From: Natrarchaeobaculum sulfurireducens
Lineage (GTDB): Archaea; Halobacteriota; Halobacteria; Halobacteriales; Natrialbaceae
Assembly: GCF_003430825.1 (NCBI RefSeq)
Contig: NZ_CP024047.1
Coordinates: 1,426,001-1,490,000, forward strand
Direction: 5' to 3'
Length of the DNA: 64,000 nucleotides
Each line of letters begins with the position of its first letter. Position 1 is the stretch's first letter. The notes under the pieces were generated by a model, which did no database searches, was not told the origin of the DNA, and worked only from the letters and a program-made list of their open reading frames with translations. Shown here in pieces: positions 17,042 to 26,797 of the stretch. Position numbers and translations under genes: made by a program.

Positions 17042-19505
17042 CAACGATAAAAACGGCTTGAGCAGGCGTTCCGTACTGCTATCCGCTGGTGCAACAGCTG
17101 GCGTACTGGGGTATGGTGGAACGAACGTCCTTCGATCGCTCGGAGAGGGCGAGGAGGTCCACGACGTCGAGCGGTTCCTCGACGAAAACACGGTGGTTAG
17201 CGGCTACTGTTCCCCGAACTGTCGGGGACACTGTCCGCTCGACATTCACGTTCGAGATGGGCAGATCAGAAAAGTCGAACCGCAGGTACCCGAACGCGAG
17301 GAATTCAGGCGTGCGTGTACCCTCGGGCAGAGCCACGTTCACCGAACCTACAACCCGAATCGGTTGAAGTACCCGATGGTCCGCAGCGACTGGTCGCCGA
17401 ACGATCCGAACCCGGGAGGACGAGGCCCCGACGCCGAGTTCGAACAGATCTCCTGGGACGAGGCGCTCGATTACATCGCCGACGAAATGGACCGCGTCCG
17501 CGAGGAATACGCGCCCGAAAGCGTTTACTTCGAACTCGGTTCCGGTGGCAGCGGTATCAACGGGACCGTCTTCTCACGGCTCGCCAACCTGTTCGGCGGG
17601 ACCATGAAGGAGTGGTCGATCGACATCAACGTCGGCCTCGGGTTCAACCGGATCACGGGTGAGGGCTTTTTCAACACGCCCACGAACATGCGGACCGACA
17701 TCAAAAACGCCAACACGATCATCATCTGGGGCGGAAACGTCTTCCGGAGTCGGCTCAACCCCGACGCACGATTTCTCCTCGATGCGATCGAAAGCGGGGC
17801 GAAAGTCGTCGCCGTGGATCCTGTCTACAACCAGACGACGGCCAAGTCCGATCTCTGGCTTCCGGTCAAGCCGGGCAAAGACATCCACCTCGTGATGGCG
17901 ATGATTCACACCGTACTCGAGGAAGGACTCGAGGATCGCGAGTTTCTGCGCGAACGCACGCTCGCACCTGCGCTGGTCCGTTCCGACACGGACGAACTCC
18001 TCAAGACCGGCGACGTCTTCGAGGACGGCGACGACGAGACGCCGGTCGCGATCGACGAAGAAACCGGCGAACCGGTCCCGCTCGAACCCGAGACCTACGG
18101 CGAGTACGCGCTCTTCGGCGAGTACGAGGTCGACGGCTACGACGTGACGACCGGGCTCACCGAGATCGAAGCCGCCGTCGCCGACTACTCCCCAGAAGCC
18201 GTCGAAGACACGGTCGGCGTCAAGGCAGGGAACATCCGCCAGACCGTCCGCTGGCTCACGTCTCGCGGTCCCGGCGGCATAATGACCGGGCTGGGCGTCG
18301 ACCGCTACGTCTACGGTCACATCTTCGGGCAGGCATATGCAATCTTGCTGGCGCTGACTGGCGACTACGGCCGAAGCGGTTCGATCACCGGTGGGCGGTT
18401 CGCTGGCTCCGGGTTCGACAGCGATTACGGCACGGTCGAGGGGAGCCCAGGAGCACGCAACATCCAGCAAAAGAGCATCCTGTCGGCGATGGAAGGCGAC
18501 GAGGACCCGCCGATCAAGATGATGTACGCTCAATCATCGAACTTCGTGGCCAACCAGATGCCGGATCGCCAGCGCTGGCTGGACGCACTCGAGAACCTCG
18601 ATCTCGTCGCCGTCGCCGACATCCATCACACGCCGAACATTCAGTACGCCGACATCGCGTTGCCGGCCTCCCACTGGACGGAACGCGAGGACGTCACCGG
18701 TGCGGGCGAACACCCGCACGTGATGTACCGCGAACCGGCCCACGAACCGCTCTGGGACTCGAGGAGCGACAACTGGATGCTCGCTGGTCTCGCTGAGCGT
18801 CTCGGCTACGGAGAACACTTCACGCGCGATCGGACCGAACTTCTCCGTGAGATCCTCGAGGCCGAGGATCGGTTCACGTTCGAGGAACTGCAGGAGAAGG
18901 GGACGGTCCACGTCGAAACCGACGAGGTCGTCTTCACCGGCGAGTTCGACACGCCAACCGGCCGCCTCGAGATCTACGACGAGGACGCACCCTCGGAGGG
19001 CGACGTCTCGCTCGAGGTTCCGGTGCCGATGGAGGATCGGACGGCCGACGATCACGAACTCGCAGACGAGTATCCGCTGCTGTTCATCCAGGGCCACTCG
19101 AGATGGCGAATCCACTCACAGTGGGCAGAAAACCCGGCTATTCGGGAGATCAACCCCGAACCGCAACTCGACATCAATCCGAAGGACGCCAAAGAACGTG
19201 GCATCGAGGACGGTGACTACGTCCGGGTTCACAACGAGCGCGGCGAGATGGTCGTGAAAGCGAAGTACAACGACGGGTATCGGCCAGGGCTGGTCAACAC
19301 CGACCAAGGATGGTGGGGCGACGACTTCGTCGCCGGGCACCTCAACGACCTCACACACACGGACGTCAGCGACGCGATCGAGAATTTCGCGTTCTACGAT
19401 ACCCGCGTCGAAGTCGAGCCAGCCCCCGAGGCCGACACGAGCAGATACGACGACCCGGAGCCGACGGAGTGGCTCGAGGAACTTCCAACCGGAGGTGACG
19501 ACTGA
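17034..19505 (+). CDS. dmsA: molybdopterin oxidoreductase, DMSO/TMAO reductase catalytic subunit
   Basis: An 823-residue Mo-bisMGD enzyme. A Tat signal (SRRSVLLSAG, residues 10-19) predicts export, so S- or N-oxide reduction takes place outside the membrane. Cys59, Cys63, Cys67 and Cys95 should bind the FS0 [4Fe-4S] cluster. The segment WSIDINVGLGFNRITG (195-210) is where the Mo ligand is expected, with Ser196 or Asp198 as candidates. The C-terminal domain ends near GWWGDDFVAGHLNDLTHTD. The gene overlaps dmsE and touches dmsB. Terminal reductase for DMSO/TMAO is inferred from the operon; other oxyanions remain possible. Confidence 0.85.
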   Translation: MSDNDKNGLSRRSVLLSAGATAGVLGYGGTNVLRSLGEGEEVHDVERFLDENTVVSGYCSPNCRGHCPLDIHVRDGQIRKVEPQVPEREEFRRACTLGQSHVHRTYNPNRLKYPMVRSDWSPNDPNPGGRGPDAEFEQISWDEALDYIADEMDRVREEYAPESVYFELGSGGSGINGTVFSRLANLFGGTMKEWSIDINVGLGFNRITGEGFFNTPTNMRTDIKNANTIIIWGGNVFRSRLNPDARFLLDAIESGAKVVAVDPVYNQTTAKSDLWLPVKPGKDIHLVMAMIHTVLEEGLEDREFLRERTLAPALVRSDTDELLKTGDVFEDGDDETPVAIDEETGEPVPLEPETYGEYALFGEYEVDGYDVTTGLTEIEAAVADYSPEAVEDTVGVKAGNIRQTVRWLTSRGPGGIMTGLGVDRYVYGHIFGQAYAILLALTGDYGRSGSITGGRFAGSGFDSDYGTVEGSPGARNIQQKSILSAMEGDEDPPIKMMYAQSSNFVANQMPDRQRWLDALENLDLVAVADIHHTPNIQYADIALPASHWTEREDVTGAGEHPHVMYREPAHEPLWDSRSDNWMLAGLAERLGYGEHFTRDRTELLREILEAEDRFTFEELQEKGTVHVETDEVVFTGEFDTPTGRLEIYDEDAPSEGDVSLEVPVPMEDRTADDHELADEYPLLFIQGHSRWRIHSQWAENPAIREINPEPQLDINPKDAKERGIEDGDYVRVHNERGEMVVKAKYNDGYRPGLVNTDQGWWGDDFVAGHLNDLTHTDVSDAIENFAFYDTRVEVEPAPEADTSRYDDPEPTEWLEELPTGGDD

Positions 19506-20266
19506 TGGTAAACTACGGGATGGTAATCGATCAGGAACGGTGTATCGGCTGTCACGCCTGCGCCGTGGCCTGCAACGACGAGAACAACGTCTCGATGGGG
19601 AACGCCTGGAACCGGATCCTGACCGTCGGCGGTGACGGGATGGATACACCGAACGGTGAGTTCCCGGAAAACGGCGGTGACGGAACGCTGTCGATGGACT
19701 ACCAGCCGACGGCGTGTCAACACTGTCAGAACGCCCCCTGTGTGAAGGTGTGTCCGGTCAACGCGACCTACACGCGCGACGACGGCATCGTCGAAGTCAA
19801 CTACGACAAGTGTATGGGCTGTCGCTACTGTATGAGCGCCTGTCCGTACAACGCCCGCGTGTTCAACTACGACGAACCAGAAACCGTTCCCCCGGACGGC
19901 ACCGGTAACGTCGAAGAGCGCGAGCAGGGCGTCGTCGAGAAGTGTACCTTCTGTAGCCACCGCCTCGAGGAGGGGCTCGATCCGGCCTGTACGATCGCGT
20001 GTCCGTCGAGCGCCCGCATCTTCGGCGACCTCGACGATCCGGACAGCACCGTCTCGCGGTACGTCAAGCAGTACGACACGGACCAGTTGCTCGAGGAACT
20101 CGACACCGAGCCGAACACCCACTACGTCAACGGTGAGATGACGCCTGGACGAAACCACCTGGGCAACGAGATGGAAAGTGAACTCGAAGAGCCACCCCAG
20201 CGCCGCGAGGAGATCACGTACGAGCCGCCGGGTGGTACCGAGGACGAAACGGGAGGTGAAGCCTGA
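19505..20266 (+). CDS. dmsB: four-cluster ferredoxin subunit of DMSO reductase
   Basis: A 253-residue electron-transfer subunit with four [4Fe-4S] cysteine sets: CIGCHACAVAC near residue 13, CQHCQNAPCVKVC, CMGCRYCMSAC, and CTFCSHRLEEGLDPACTIAC. It passes electrons from the membrane subunit DmsC to DmsA. It has no signal peptide, so it would be co-exported with DmsA by the Tat system. The start shares a base with the dmsA stop (TGATG), and the dmsC start shares a base with its own stop. Confidence 0.93.
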   Translation: MVNYGMVIDQERCIGCHACAVACNDENNVSMGNAWNRILTVGGDGMDTPNGEFPENGGDGTLSMDYQPTACQHCQNAPCVKVCPVNATYTRDDGIVEVNYDKCMGCRYCMSACPYNARVFNYDEPETVPPDGTGNVEEREQGVVEKCTFCSHRLEEGLDPACTIACPSSARIFGDLDDPDSTVSRYVKQYDTDQLLEELDTEPNTHYVNGEMTPGRNHLGNEMESELEEPPQRREEITYEPPGGTEDETGGEA

Positions 20267-21636
20267 TGAGTTCGTCCGAGAAACGAGCCGAGGCGGGCGT
20301 CGTCGTTCCCGAGTTCGGCACTCGCGGGAAGGCCTGGCTGGGCGTGCTCGTGCTGGCGATCGTCGTCGGCTTCGGCGCGTGGGGCTATCAGCTCAGCCAG
20401 GGGCTCGCAGTCACCGGGATGAACAACGTCTTCTCCTGGGGACTGTACATCATGCTGTTCGTCCTCTTCATCGGTCTCTCTGCGGGTGGATTGATCATCT
20501 CGAGTGCACCGAAGTTCTTCCACTCGGACCGGTACGCGACGCTGGCGCCGCTGGGGATCCTGCTGAGCCTGGCGTGTATCGTCGTCGCCGGGCTGTTGAT
20601 CCTGCCGGACCTGGGTCGTCCGAGCCGCGTGATCGGCTTTCTCACGTCGCCGGACTTCAGGTCGCCGATGGTGTGGGACTTCGGGATCGTGCTCGTCTAC
20701 GGGCTGTTCAGCGCCGGCTACCTCTGGCTGCTGACGCGGCGCGACCTCGCGAAGATGGGCTCGCGCCTCGCGTTCGGCACCGAGGACACGGAAGAGGGGC
20801 GCAAGAAAGACCGTAAACTGGCGTTCTGGGCCGCCGCAGTGGCGATTCCGCTCGCCATTGCGCTGCACTCGGTGACCGGCTGGATCTTCGCGACCCAGAT
20901 CGGTCGTGGCGACTGGTTCAACCCGCTAGTCGCGCCGATGTTCATCATGAAGGCGCTGGTCTCCGGGCTGGCGCTGCTGGTCGTGACGGCGATTCTGGTC
21001 GATCGGTTCACTCGGTTCCGGTTGCCACAGAAACTCGTCCCCGAGTTAGGGAAGGTCCTGGGTGTGTTCGTCGCGATTCACGTCGTCTATCTGGTCGCAG
21101 CCGAACGGCTCCCCCACGCGTGGGCATCGGAGTTCGAATTCTGGGCGATCACGAGCGCGTTCTTGGTGGGCGACTCCATCCACTTCTGGCTGTGGACGGT
21201 CGTCGGCGGGGCGGTGCCGATCGTCCTGCTGGCGGTCCCGTCCTTGCGCCGAAAACTGTGGGTAGTGTTCGTCGCGAGCGTACTGGCGATCGTCGGCATC
21301 CTCTTCGAGGGCGTCTACCTGCTCTTTACGGGCTATCAGGACCTGAACATCGACGCGGCACCGGGCGTGACCAGCGGCACCGACTACGTCGGAGTCGGCT
21401 CGGACGTCTGGGTGACCGCAGGCTACTACACGCCGACGCTGGTCGAACTGCTGGTGACGATCGGGATCGTCGCACTCGGTGCGCTGATCGTCACGCTCGG
21501 GCTCCGATTCGTGCCGATCCAGCCCGGTGGCGGTGAAGCCGTCCGAGTCAGCCGGACCGAACAGCAGACGACGGACACCGACGCGTCCGTCGCCACTGAT
21601 GGTGGACGGGACACTCCTGGTGGTGGCCCACGATGA
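20266..21636 (+). CDS. dmsC: NrfD/DmsC-type membrane anchor subunit
   Basis: A 456-residue polytopic membrane protein of the NrfD/PsrC family with about nine or ten hydrophobic helices between residues 20 and 440. It should oxidise menaquinol and pass electrons to DmsB. Characteristic stretches include FSWGLYIMLFVLFIGLSAGG and DLGRPSRVIGF near the start, the usual quinone-side region. The C-terminal tail after the last helix is polar and acidic. It overlaps dmsD by 4 bases. Confidence 0.9.
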   Translation: MSSSEKRAEAGVVVPEFGTRGKAWLGVLVLAIVVGFGAWGYQLSQGLAVTGMNNVFSWGLYIMLFVLFIGLSAGGLIISSAPKFFHSDRYATLAPLGILLSLACIVVAGLLILPDLGRPSRVIGFLTSPDFRSPMVWDFGIVLVYGLFSAGYLWLLTRRDLAKMGSRLAFGTEDTEEGRKKDRKLAFWAAAVAIPLAIALHSVTGWIFATQIGRGDWFNPLVAPMFIMKALVSGLALLVVTAILVDRFTRFRLPQKLVPELGKVLGVFVAIHVVYLVAAERLPHAWASEFEFWAITSAFLVGDSIHFWLWTVVGGAVPIVLLAVPSLRRKLWVVFVASVLAIVGILFEGVYLLFTGYQDLNIDAAPGVTSGTDYVGVGSDVWVTAGYYTPTLVELLVTIGIVALGALIVTLGLRFVPIQPGGGEAVRVSRTEQQTTDTDASVATDGGRDTPGGGPR

Positions 21637-22172
21637 GTACGTCCGCACTGTCTCCGACCGACGAACAGGACCGAACGGTGCTAGCTGGCGGCTACGCCGT
21701 GCTGGCAGCGTGCTGGCGACAGCCAACCAAAACCCTGCTCGAGGACGTGGCGGTCGAAACGCTGGCCGACGTGGATCCAGCGGTTCGGGACGCCGACATC
21801 GAGTCCCTGCGTGTCGAGCACGCACGGCTGTTCGTCGGTCCGGAAGAGCCGAAATGTCCGCCCTACGAGAGCGTCTATCGTGACTCGAGGGACTCCGTCC
21901 TCGGCCCGACGACGCGGGCGGTCGTCAAGTGGTACCAGACTTACGGACTGGGGTTAGATCCCGACTGGCCCGATCTACCGGACCACGTCGCGACCGAACT
22001 CGAGTTCGCGGCGTACCTGCTCGAGCACGAGGACGTCGAGACCTGCGAACAGTTCCTCGACGAACATCCCCGTCAGTGGATGACTGCGTTCCTCGAGGGC
22101 GTTCGTCGGGAGACTCGTGAGCCGTATTACCGGGCGCTTGCGGAGTTGACTGCTGCCGCGATCGAGCAGTAA
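21633..22172 (+). CDS. dmsD: TorD/DmsD-type maturation chaperone
   Basis: A 179-residue all-helical protein of the TorD family that binds molybdoenzyme precursors and delays Tat export until the cofactor is inserted. EHARLFVGPEEPKCPPYESVY matches the family region that ends in the conserved Pro-x-x-Ser/Tyr segment, and DHVATELEFAAYLL is the conserved helix after it. It closes the dms operon (4-base overlap with dmsC) and should serve DmsA. Confidence 0.88.
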   Translation: MSTSALSPTDEQDRTVLAGGYAVLAACWRQPTKTLLEDVAVETLADVDPAVRDADIESLRVEHARLFVGPEEPKCPPYESVYRDSRDSVLGPTTRAVVKWYQTYGLGLDPDWPDLPDHVATELEFAAYLLEHEDVETCEQFLDEHPRQWMTAFLEGVRRETREPYYRALAELTAAAIEQ

Positions 22173-22410
22173 AGTGAGCGGTTGGCACTCGTATTTCGTC
22201 TCGGGCGGCCGGATCTTTGACCCCACCCATCCACGCTCGGATCGACACCGGTGTGAGCGATCACATCCACTCGTTGTACCGATCCGCATGAGCCCGTTAA
22301 TACGTGATTGGAGCCGGGGACCGGGCCCGGCGTCGAAACGCACCAGTCAGTTTCCGGTGACTGCTCCACCCTCGGTTACGACTGCCACCACTGTCGTGTT
22401 CTCGGTGAGG

Positions 22411-24303
22411 CTATAGTAACAACTGCAACGATTCGCACACTGATCGCCGACCCGTCTGGTGATCAGGTGCACATTGACGTGCAGTGGCTACTCTACTGAG
22501 GCCGAGTCGCTCGAGCGTTTCGGGGGCGATACCGTCGTCGGTCCACCCACGGCGGTCGTAGTAGTCGCGTTTCATCGCCTCGAGTTCCTCGCGGTCGAAC
22601 GACGCCGGCGGCAGGTCGGGTCCGCCTGGATCGTCAGCGAGTGGCTTCCGGAGCCGTTTTGGCAGCGAGTCGTCGGTGATCGAAAAGCCCTCTCTGGCTG
22701 CGAACAGCTTCCCGAGCGCGTAGTTTCGTTCGCCGATTTCGAGTGCCGTCTCGACGGACAGCTCGAGGCCGGTGGCTGCGGCGGCGAGAGCACACAGCGA
22801 CTCGAAATTGCGGTCCGGTCCGACGGTGACGACGACGTGCGAGCAGAACACGAGCGAGTTGACGAAGCTCTGTGCGTTCTCGAAGGTGACGACGGCGTCG
22901 GGTTTGCCGTCGGTCGCGTCCGCGGCGAGGCCAGTTTCGACCGGCAGGTCGGTCTCGACGTGGTGTTCGACCAGCGTATCGTGAAAGCCCTCCATGTGCG
23001 TCGCACCGCGGGGCGAGGTCGCGGCCGAGAGCCCCAGTCCTTTCTTCCCGCGCGGATCGTGCATCCCCGCGGGCGCACCCTTGACCGTGGCCGCGTCGTC
23101 GATGCCCAGCGCCTCGGCGGCCGCGTCCGGGCCGTCCGCGAGCACGTCGCCGATCCCCTCACGGGTGGCGATTTGCTCGACTAGCCCGAGTATGGCGTCG
23201 GCGTCGCCCCACTCGACATGGCCGGCTTCCATCGCAGCAGCGATCACGTGGCCGACGCCGATCGTGTCCATGCCGAGGGCGTTACAGCGCTGGTTCGCCA
23301 GCGCGATCGCCTCGAGGTCGTCGTTACAGAGCAGGCTACCGAAGGCGGCGAGCGTCTCGTACTCCGGGCCGGAGGCGTCGTCGATCGAGACGCCGCGACA
23401 CTCGCCGCGGACGACGGGCTTACACTCGAGCGGACAGCCGAGACAGCCGCGCTGGCCGACCTGAAGGGACGCGTTGAGCGCTCGAGCGCCGATCTCGTCG
23501 GCCCCCTCGAACCGGCCGCGTTCGAAGTGTTTCGTCGGAAGCAACCCCTGCTCGTGGAGGATCTCGACGGCAGCGGTGGTACCGAAGGTGGCCCACTGCT
23601 GGAGGCGCTCGTTTTCCGCGAGCCCACGTCTGAACGCTCGAGTGAGTCTCTCGAACCGCTCGGGCTCGGCCAGCGGCGGCGGGCTGTCACCGCCGACGAC
23701 GACTGCCTTGAGCCGTTTGGCACCCATGACGGCTCCGAGGCCGCGGCCGCCCGCGGCGTGGCCGCTGTCGTTGATGATCGAAGCCAGGTGGACCTCGTGT
23801 TCGCCGGCGGGACCGATTGCAGCGACAGCCCGGTTCGGACGGCTCGCCAGCGCGTCGTCGACGACGTCCGTCGGCTCGCCCCAGCAGTCGCCCGCGGGCT
23901 CGAGCGTGAGGTCGCCGTCCGTCACTCTGAGTACGACGGGGTCGTCGGCGCGTCCCTCGACGAGGATCGCGTCGACGCCGGACCGGGCGAGGAAGTGGCC
24001 GAACGAGCCGCCGGAGTACGACTCGCCGAGGCTCCCGGTCAGCGGCGAACGGGCACCCACCCAGTATCGCGAACTGCCGGGGACGGAGTAGCCCGAAAGC
24101 GGCCCCGCCGCGAACACGAGTCGGTTCTCGGGGCCGAGCGGATCGACTCCCGCTGACATCGACTCGAGCAGCAGGCGGATACCCAGTCCCCGACCGCCGA
24201 GGTGGCGCTCGAGCCACGAGTCGGGGATCGGACACGTGGCTACCTCACCGGCGTCGAGGTCGGCGACGGCGACGCGGCCGTGGAGTCCGTCCACGGCGAT
24301 CAC
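22411..24303 (-). CDS. aldehyde ferredoxin oxidoreductase (AOR family)
   Basis: A 630-residue tungsten- or molybdenum-pterin enzyme of the AOR family, which oxidises aldehydes to carboxylates with ferredoxin or runs in reverse. The start GLHGRVAVADLD and HLGGRGLGIRLL are typical. GQRGCLGCPLEC (Cys287, 290, 294) with Cys487 should hold the [4Fe-4S] cluster. The GTG at 24303 overlaps the polyferredoxin stop by 4 bases and gives a family-like N-terminus; a GTG at 24339 adds a doubtful 12 residues. The last 28 residues after RLGLS look atypical for the family. As last gene of the formate dehydrogenase operon, it may share electrons with it. Confidence 0.88.
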   Translation of the reverse strand: MIAVDGLHGRVAVADLDAGEVATCPIPDSWLERHLGGRGLGIRLLLESMSAGVDPLGPENRLVFAAGPLSGYSVPGSSRYWVGARSPLTGSLGESYSGGSFGHFLARSGVDAILVEGRADDPVVLRVTDGDLTLEPAGDCWGEPTDVVDDALASRPNRAVAAIGPAGEHEVHLASIINDSGHAAGGRGLGAVMGAKRLKAVVVGGDSPPPLAEPERFERLTRAFRRGLAENERLQQWATFGTTAAVEILHEQGLLPTKHFERGRFEGADEIGARALNASLQVGQRGCLGCPLECKPVVRGECRGVSIDDASGPEYETLAAFGSLLCNDDLEAIALANQRCNALGMDTIGVGHVIAAAMEAGHVEWGDADAILGLVEQIATREGIGDVLADGPDAAAEALGIDDAATVKGAPAGMHDPRGKKGLGLSAATSPRGATHMEGFHDTLVEHHVETDLPVETGLAADATDGKPDAVVTFENAQSFVNSLVFCSHVVVTVGPDRNFESLCALAAAATGLELSVETALEIGERNYALGKLFAAREGFSITDDSLPKRLRKPLADDPGGPDLPPASFDREELEAMKRDYYDRRGWTDDGIAPETLERLGLSRVATARQCAPDHQTGRRSVCESLQLLL

Positions 24304-26102
24304 CCCAGGATCGACGACCGGCGACAGGCCGGACAGCACTCGAGCTCGAGCGACGACGCGCTCGTCCCCTCGAGTGCGTCGCGGACGTGCTCGACGCCCG
24401 CCGCACTGGCGAACCGGTCGCCACAGCGTTCACAGACGATGCCGTCCGGTTCGACGACGCGCTGGCGATCTCCGAGCGGGACGGCGACCGTCTCGTCGAC
24501 CTCGATCGCGTCCTCGGGACAGACGACACAGATGCCACAGCCCGTACACGCGGCGGGATCGACCGACAGCGCGTCGGCACCATGCTGAACGATCGCACCC
24601 GTCGGACAGAGGTTGTCACAGGCACCACACAGCGTGCAGGCGTCGGCGTCGACCGAGATGCTCCCGAGTGCCGGGACCGAGATCCCTGTCTGCGGGCCGT
24701 CGGCGAGCGCGTCGACGGCCCCCGCCGAGAGCGCTGACGCCGTCGTCCCGTGAGCCAGGATCGGATCGGGATCGTCGACCAGCGGCTCGTCACGAGCGAC
24801 CGCCTCGAGCGTGGCCGCGACCGTCGCCGGATCGGCCGACGCGACGCGTTCGACGGGTGCGTCGCCGGCGAGGTCCTCGAGCGTCGCTCGAGCTGCCTCG
24901 GTGGGCTCGTCGACGGCTGCTGCGGCTTCGTCGGGGTCGGCGACGACGGCGACGCCACCGGCGCCGGCGGCGACCGTTCCCAGCAGCTGGGCTGCCGGAA
25001 CCCGTCCTGCGTTGGGGACGGGAATCGGGACCGTCGGCGGGCCGTCGACGGCCGCTTCGACGACTGCGGGAAGCACCGACCGGGCAGTGAACGCGATCAC
25101 GACCGGCTCGGGATCGCTCCCGACGAACGGCAGGCGTGAGCCACCGCTCGAGACCGTCTCGAGTGCGGACCGCGTCGCCTTCCCGAGCCGCCCGAGCGAG
25201 GGGGCTCGCGGCGACGTGATGGCCTCGGTCGGGCACGCGCCGAGACAGACGCCACAGTCCGTACAGGCGTCGGCGTCGATCGTCACCGACCCGTCGCCAT
25301 CGCTCGATATCGCGACCGCGTCGTGCGGACAGACGACCTCACAGGCCCGACAGCCAGCCGTGCCGCGGCGACCGACGGTACATCGTGAGGCGTCGACGGC
25401 AACCGGGGCTCGAGCTCGTTCGCGGGCGACGCGAGCCACGGCGCTGACGGCCCCTCGAGCCTCGGCGTGGACGTCGAACCGATCTGCGAGTGGGCCGTCG
25501 TATCCCGGCCAGACGATCTGGTCGGCCGCGAGTCGGTCCGTCGCTCCGTCGCGGTCGACGAGGACGGTGATCTCGCCGCCGTCGCCCTCGAGCAGATCGA
25601 GTGCCCGACCGCGCACCGGGCTGACGTCAGGGAGTCGCCGGCCGAGCGGCTCCGGGGTGACGAGCGCGACAGGAAGCGCAGTCGCGAGGTCGCTCGCCAG
25701 CGCCGGATCGCCGACGACGACGACCCGATCCTCGTCGGGATCGGGACGCTCGGTCGACGACTCGGGTGCGAGCGTCAGGGCGGCGTCCGTCGCCGCGGCG
25801 ACGATCCGACCGCGTTCATCGTCGGAACGACCCCGCCCGAGACGTGGGTCGATCCAGGCGACGTACTCGACGCCTGCCGCACGGAGATCGGCCTCGAACC
25901 GGTCGCGTTCGTGAGTCGGGTTGCGGGCCGCCGTCGAGACGATCGCGACCCGGTCGCAGGGCTCGCCGCTCGCGGTGTCCGTCGCCGTCTCGAGGACGCT
26001 CTCGAGCGACGAACCGGTGATCGACCGACCCTCGAACGCGTCGGCGACAGCGCGCCGATCGAGGCTCGTTCCCGCATCACAGACCAGCGCGAGCGAGGTC
26101 AT
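24300..26102 (-). CDS. polyferredoxin with cysteine-less FlpD-like middle domain
   Basis: A 600-residue soluble protein. Residues about 1-235 are a Rossmann-like region without cysteines. Next come two [4Fe-4S] sets (CTVGRRGTAGCRACEVVC and CTDCGVCLGAC), then a middle domain with PIPVPNAGRVPAAQLLGT and GAGGVAVVAD that recalls the FlpD/MvhD hydrogenase-linked domain but without its cysteines. Two further sets follow (CTLCGACDNLC and the one-residue-shorter CTGCGICVVC), and a C-terminal zinc-ribbon-like CERC...CCPAC. It should carry electrons between formate dehydrogenase and AOR. It overlaps the genes on both sides by 4 bases. The FlpD assignment is by eye. Confidence 0.75.
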   Translation of the reverse strand: MTSLALVCDAGTSLDRRAVADAFEGRSITGSSLESVLETATDTASGEPCDRVAIVSTAARNPTHERDRFEADLRAAGVEYVAWIDPRLGRGRSDDERGRIVAAATDAALTLAPESSTERPDPDEDRVVVVGDPALASDLATALPVALVTPEPLGRRLPDVSPVRGRALDLLEGDGGEITVLVDRDGATDRLAADQIVWPGYDGPLADRFDVHAEARGAVSAVARVARERARAPVAVDASRCTVGRRGTAGCRACEVVCPHDAVAISSDGDGSVTIDADACTDCGVCLGACPTEAITSPRAPSLGRLGKATRSALETVSSGGSRLPFVGSDPEPVVIAFTARSVLPAVVEAAVDGPPTVPIPVPNAGRVPAAQLLGTVAAGAGGVAVVADPDEAAAAVDEPTEAARATLEDLAGDAPVERVASADPATVAATLEAVARDEPLVDDPDPILAHGTTASALSAGAVDALADGPQTGISVPALGSISVDADACTLCGACDNLCPTGAIVQHGADALSVDPAACTGCGICVVCPEDAIEVDETVAVPLGDRQRVVEPDGIVCERCGDRFASAAGVEHVRDALEGTSASSLELECCPACRRSSILG

Positions 26103-26797
26103 CGATCCACCTCCACTGGGAGCTCGGGGTCGACGCCCAGCCGCTCGGCGTCGAACGCGACGAGTCCGGCAGCCAGTTCGGCGACGGCGCGGTAGAACGC
26201 GTCATCCTCGCCAGCGACGTCGTCGACGTCGGCTGCGAACTCGTCCCACCACCAGCCGTGTTCGCCGAGGAACCACGACTTCGCCGTCGGCTCGTCGGCT
26301 TCACGTCGCGTGAGCAACGCGAGCACGCGGAGTTCGACGGCCGCGTGGTCGGCTTCCTCCCGGAGGTCCGATGCCGGCTCGAGGCCGAGTTCGGCGTAGC
26401 TGCCGTGGACCCGGGCAAGTGGCTCGCCGAGGAAGTCGCCGGCGTAGTACGATTCGTGAGCCTGGAGCTTCGGCCGCGGGCCGACGAACAGCTGCGTGTG
26501 GCTGCGCTCGAGCACCGCGGCCGCCGCCTCGGGGTCGTCGACCTCGCGTCGCCACCGCTCGAGTCCGGCGAAGCCACGCCGAAGACGGTCGGTGGGTGCG
26601 AGGTCGTCGTCGGCTGCGCCGAGAGCAATGAGCTGTTCGACCGCCTCCGGACTGGGGGGGTCGGCAAACACGTCTGCTGCGAACTCATAGAGGCCGGCGA
26701 TCGTCTCGCGCTCTGCCTCGAGTGGGTCGTCATGTGCGCCGACTGGTCGGCTGTCGATGCCGTCGGCCGTCGGGTCGTCGGGTGTCGTATCGGTCAT
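26099..26797 (-). CDS. TorD-family chaperone for the formate dehydrogenase
   Basis: A 232-residue, helical, acidic protein of the TorD family. ERSHTQLFVGPRPKLQAHES is the conserved core, followed by DHAAVELRVLALL as in DmsD from the neighbouring operon. It lies between the cytochrome b gene (start and stop share a base) and the polyferredoxin gene (4-base overlap). It should escort the Tat-exported catalytic subunit FdhA, and possibly help with metal cofactor insertion in AOR. Confidence 0.85.
   Translation of the reverse strand: MTDTTPDDPTADGIDSRPVGAHDDPLEAERETIAGLYEFAADVFADPPSPEAVEQLIALGAADDDLAPTDRLRRGFAGLERWRREVDDPEAAAAVLERSHTQLFVGPRPKLQAHESYYAGDFLGEPLARVHGSYAELGLEPASDLREEADHAAVELRVLALLTRREADEPTAKSWFLGEHGWWWDEFAADVDDVAGEDDAFYRAVAELAAGLVAFDAERLGVDPELPVEVDR

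Noticed and set aside
22173-22410. Gap between dmsD and AOR inspected for a terminator or small RNA
   Set aside because: No stem with T-run and no frame; only short GC-rich inverted repeats expected by chance.
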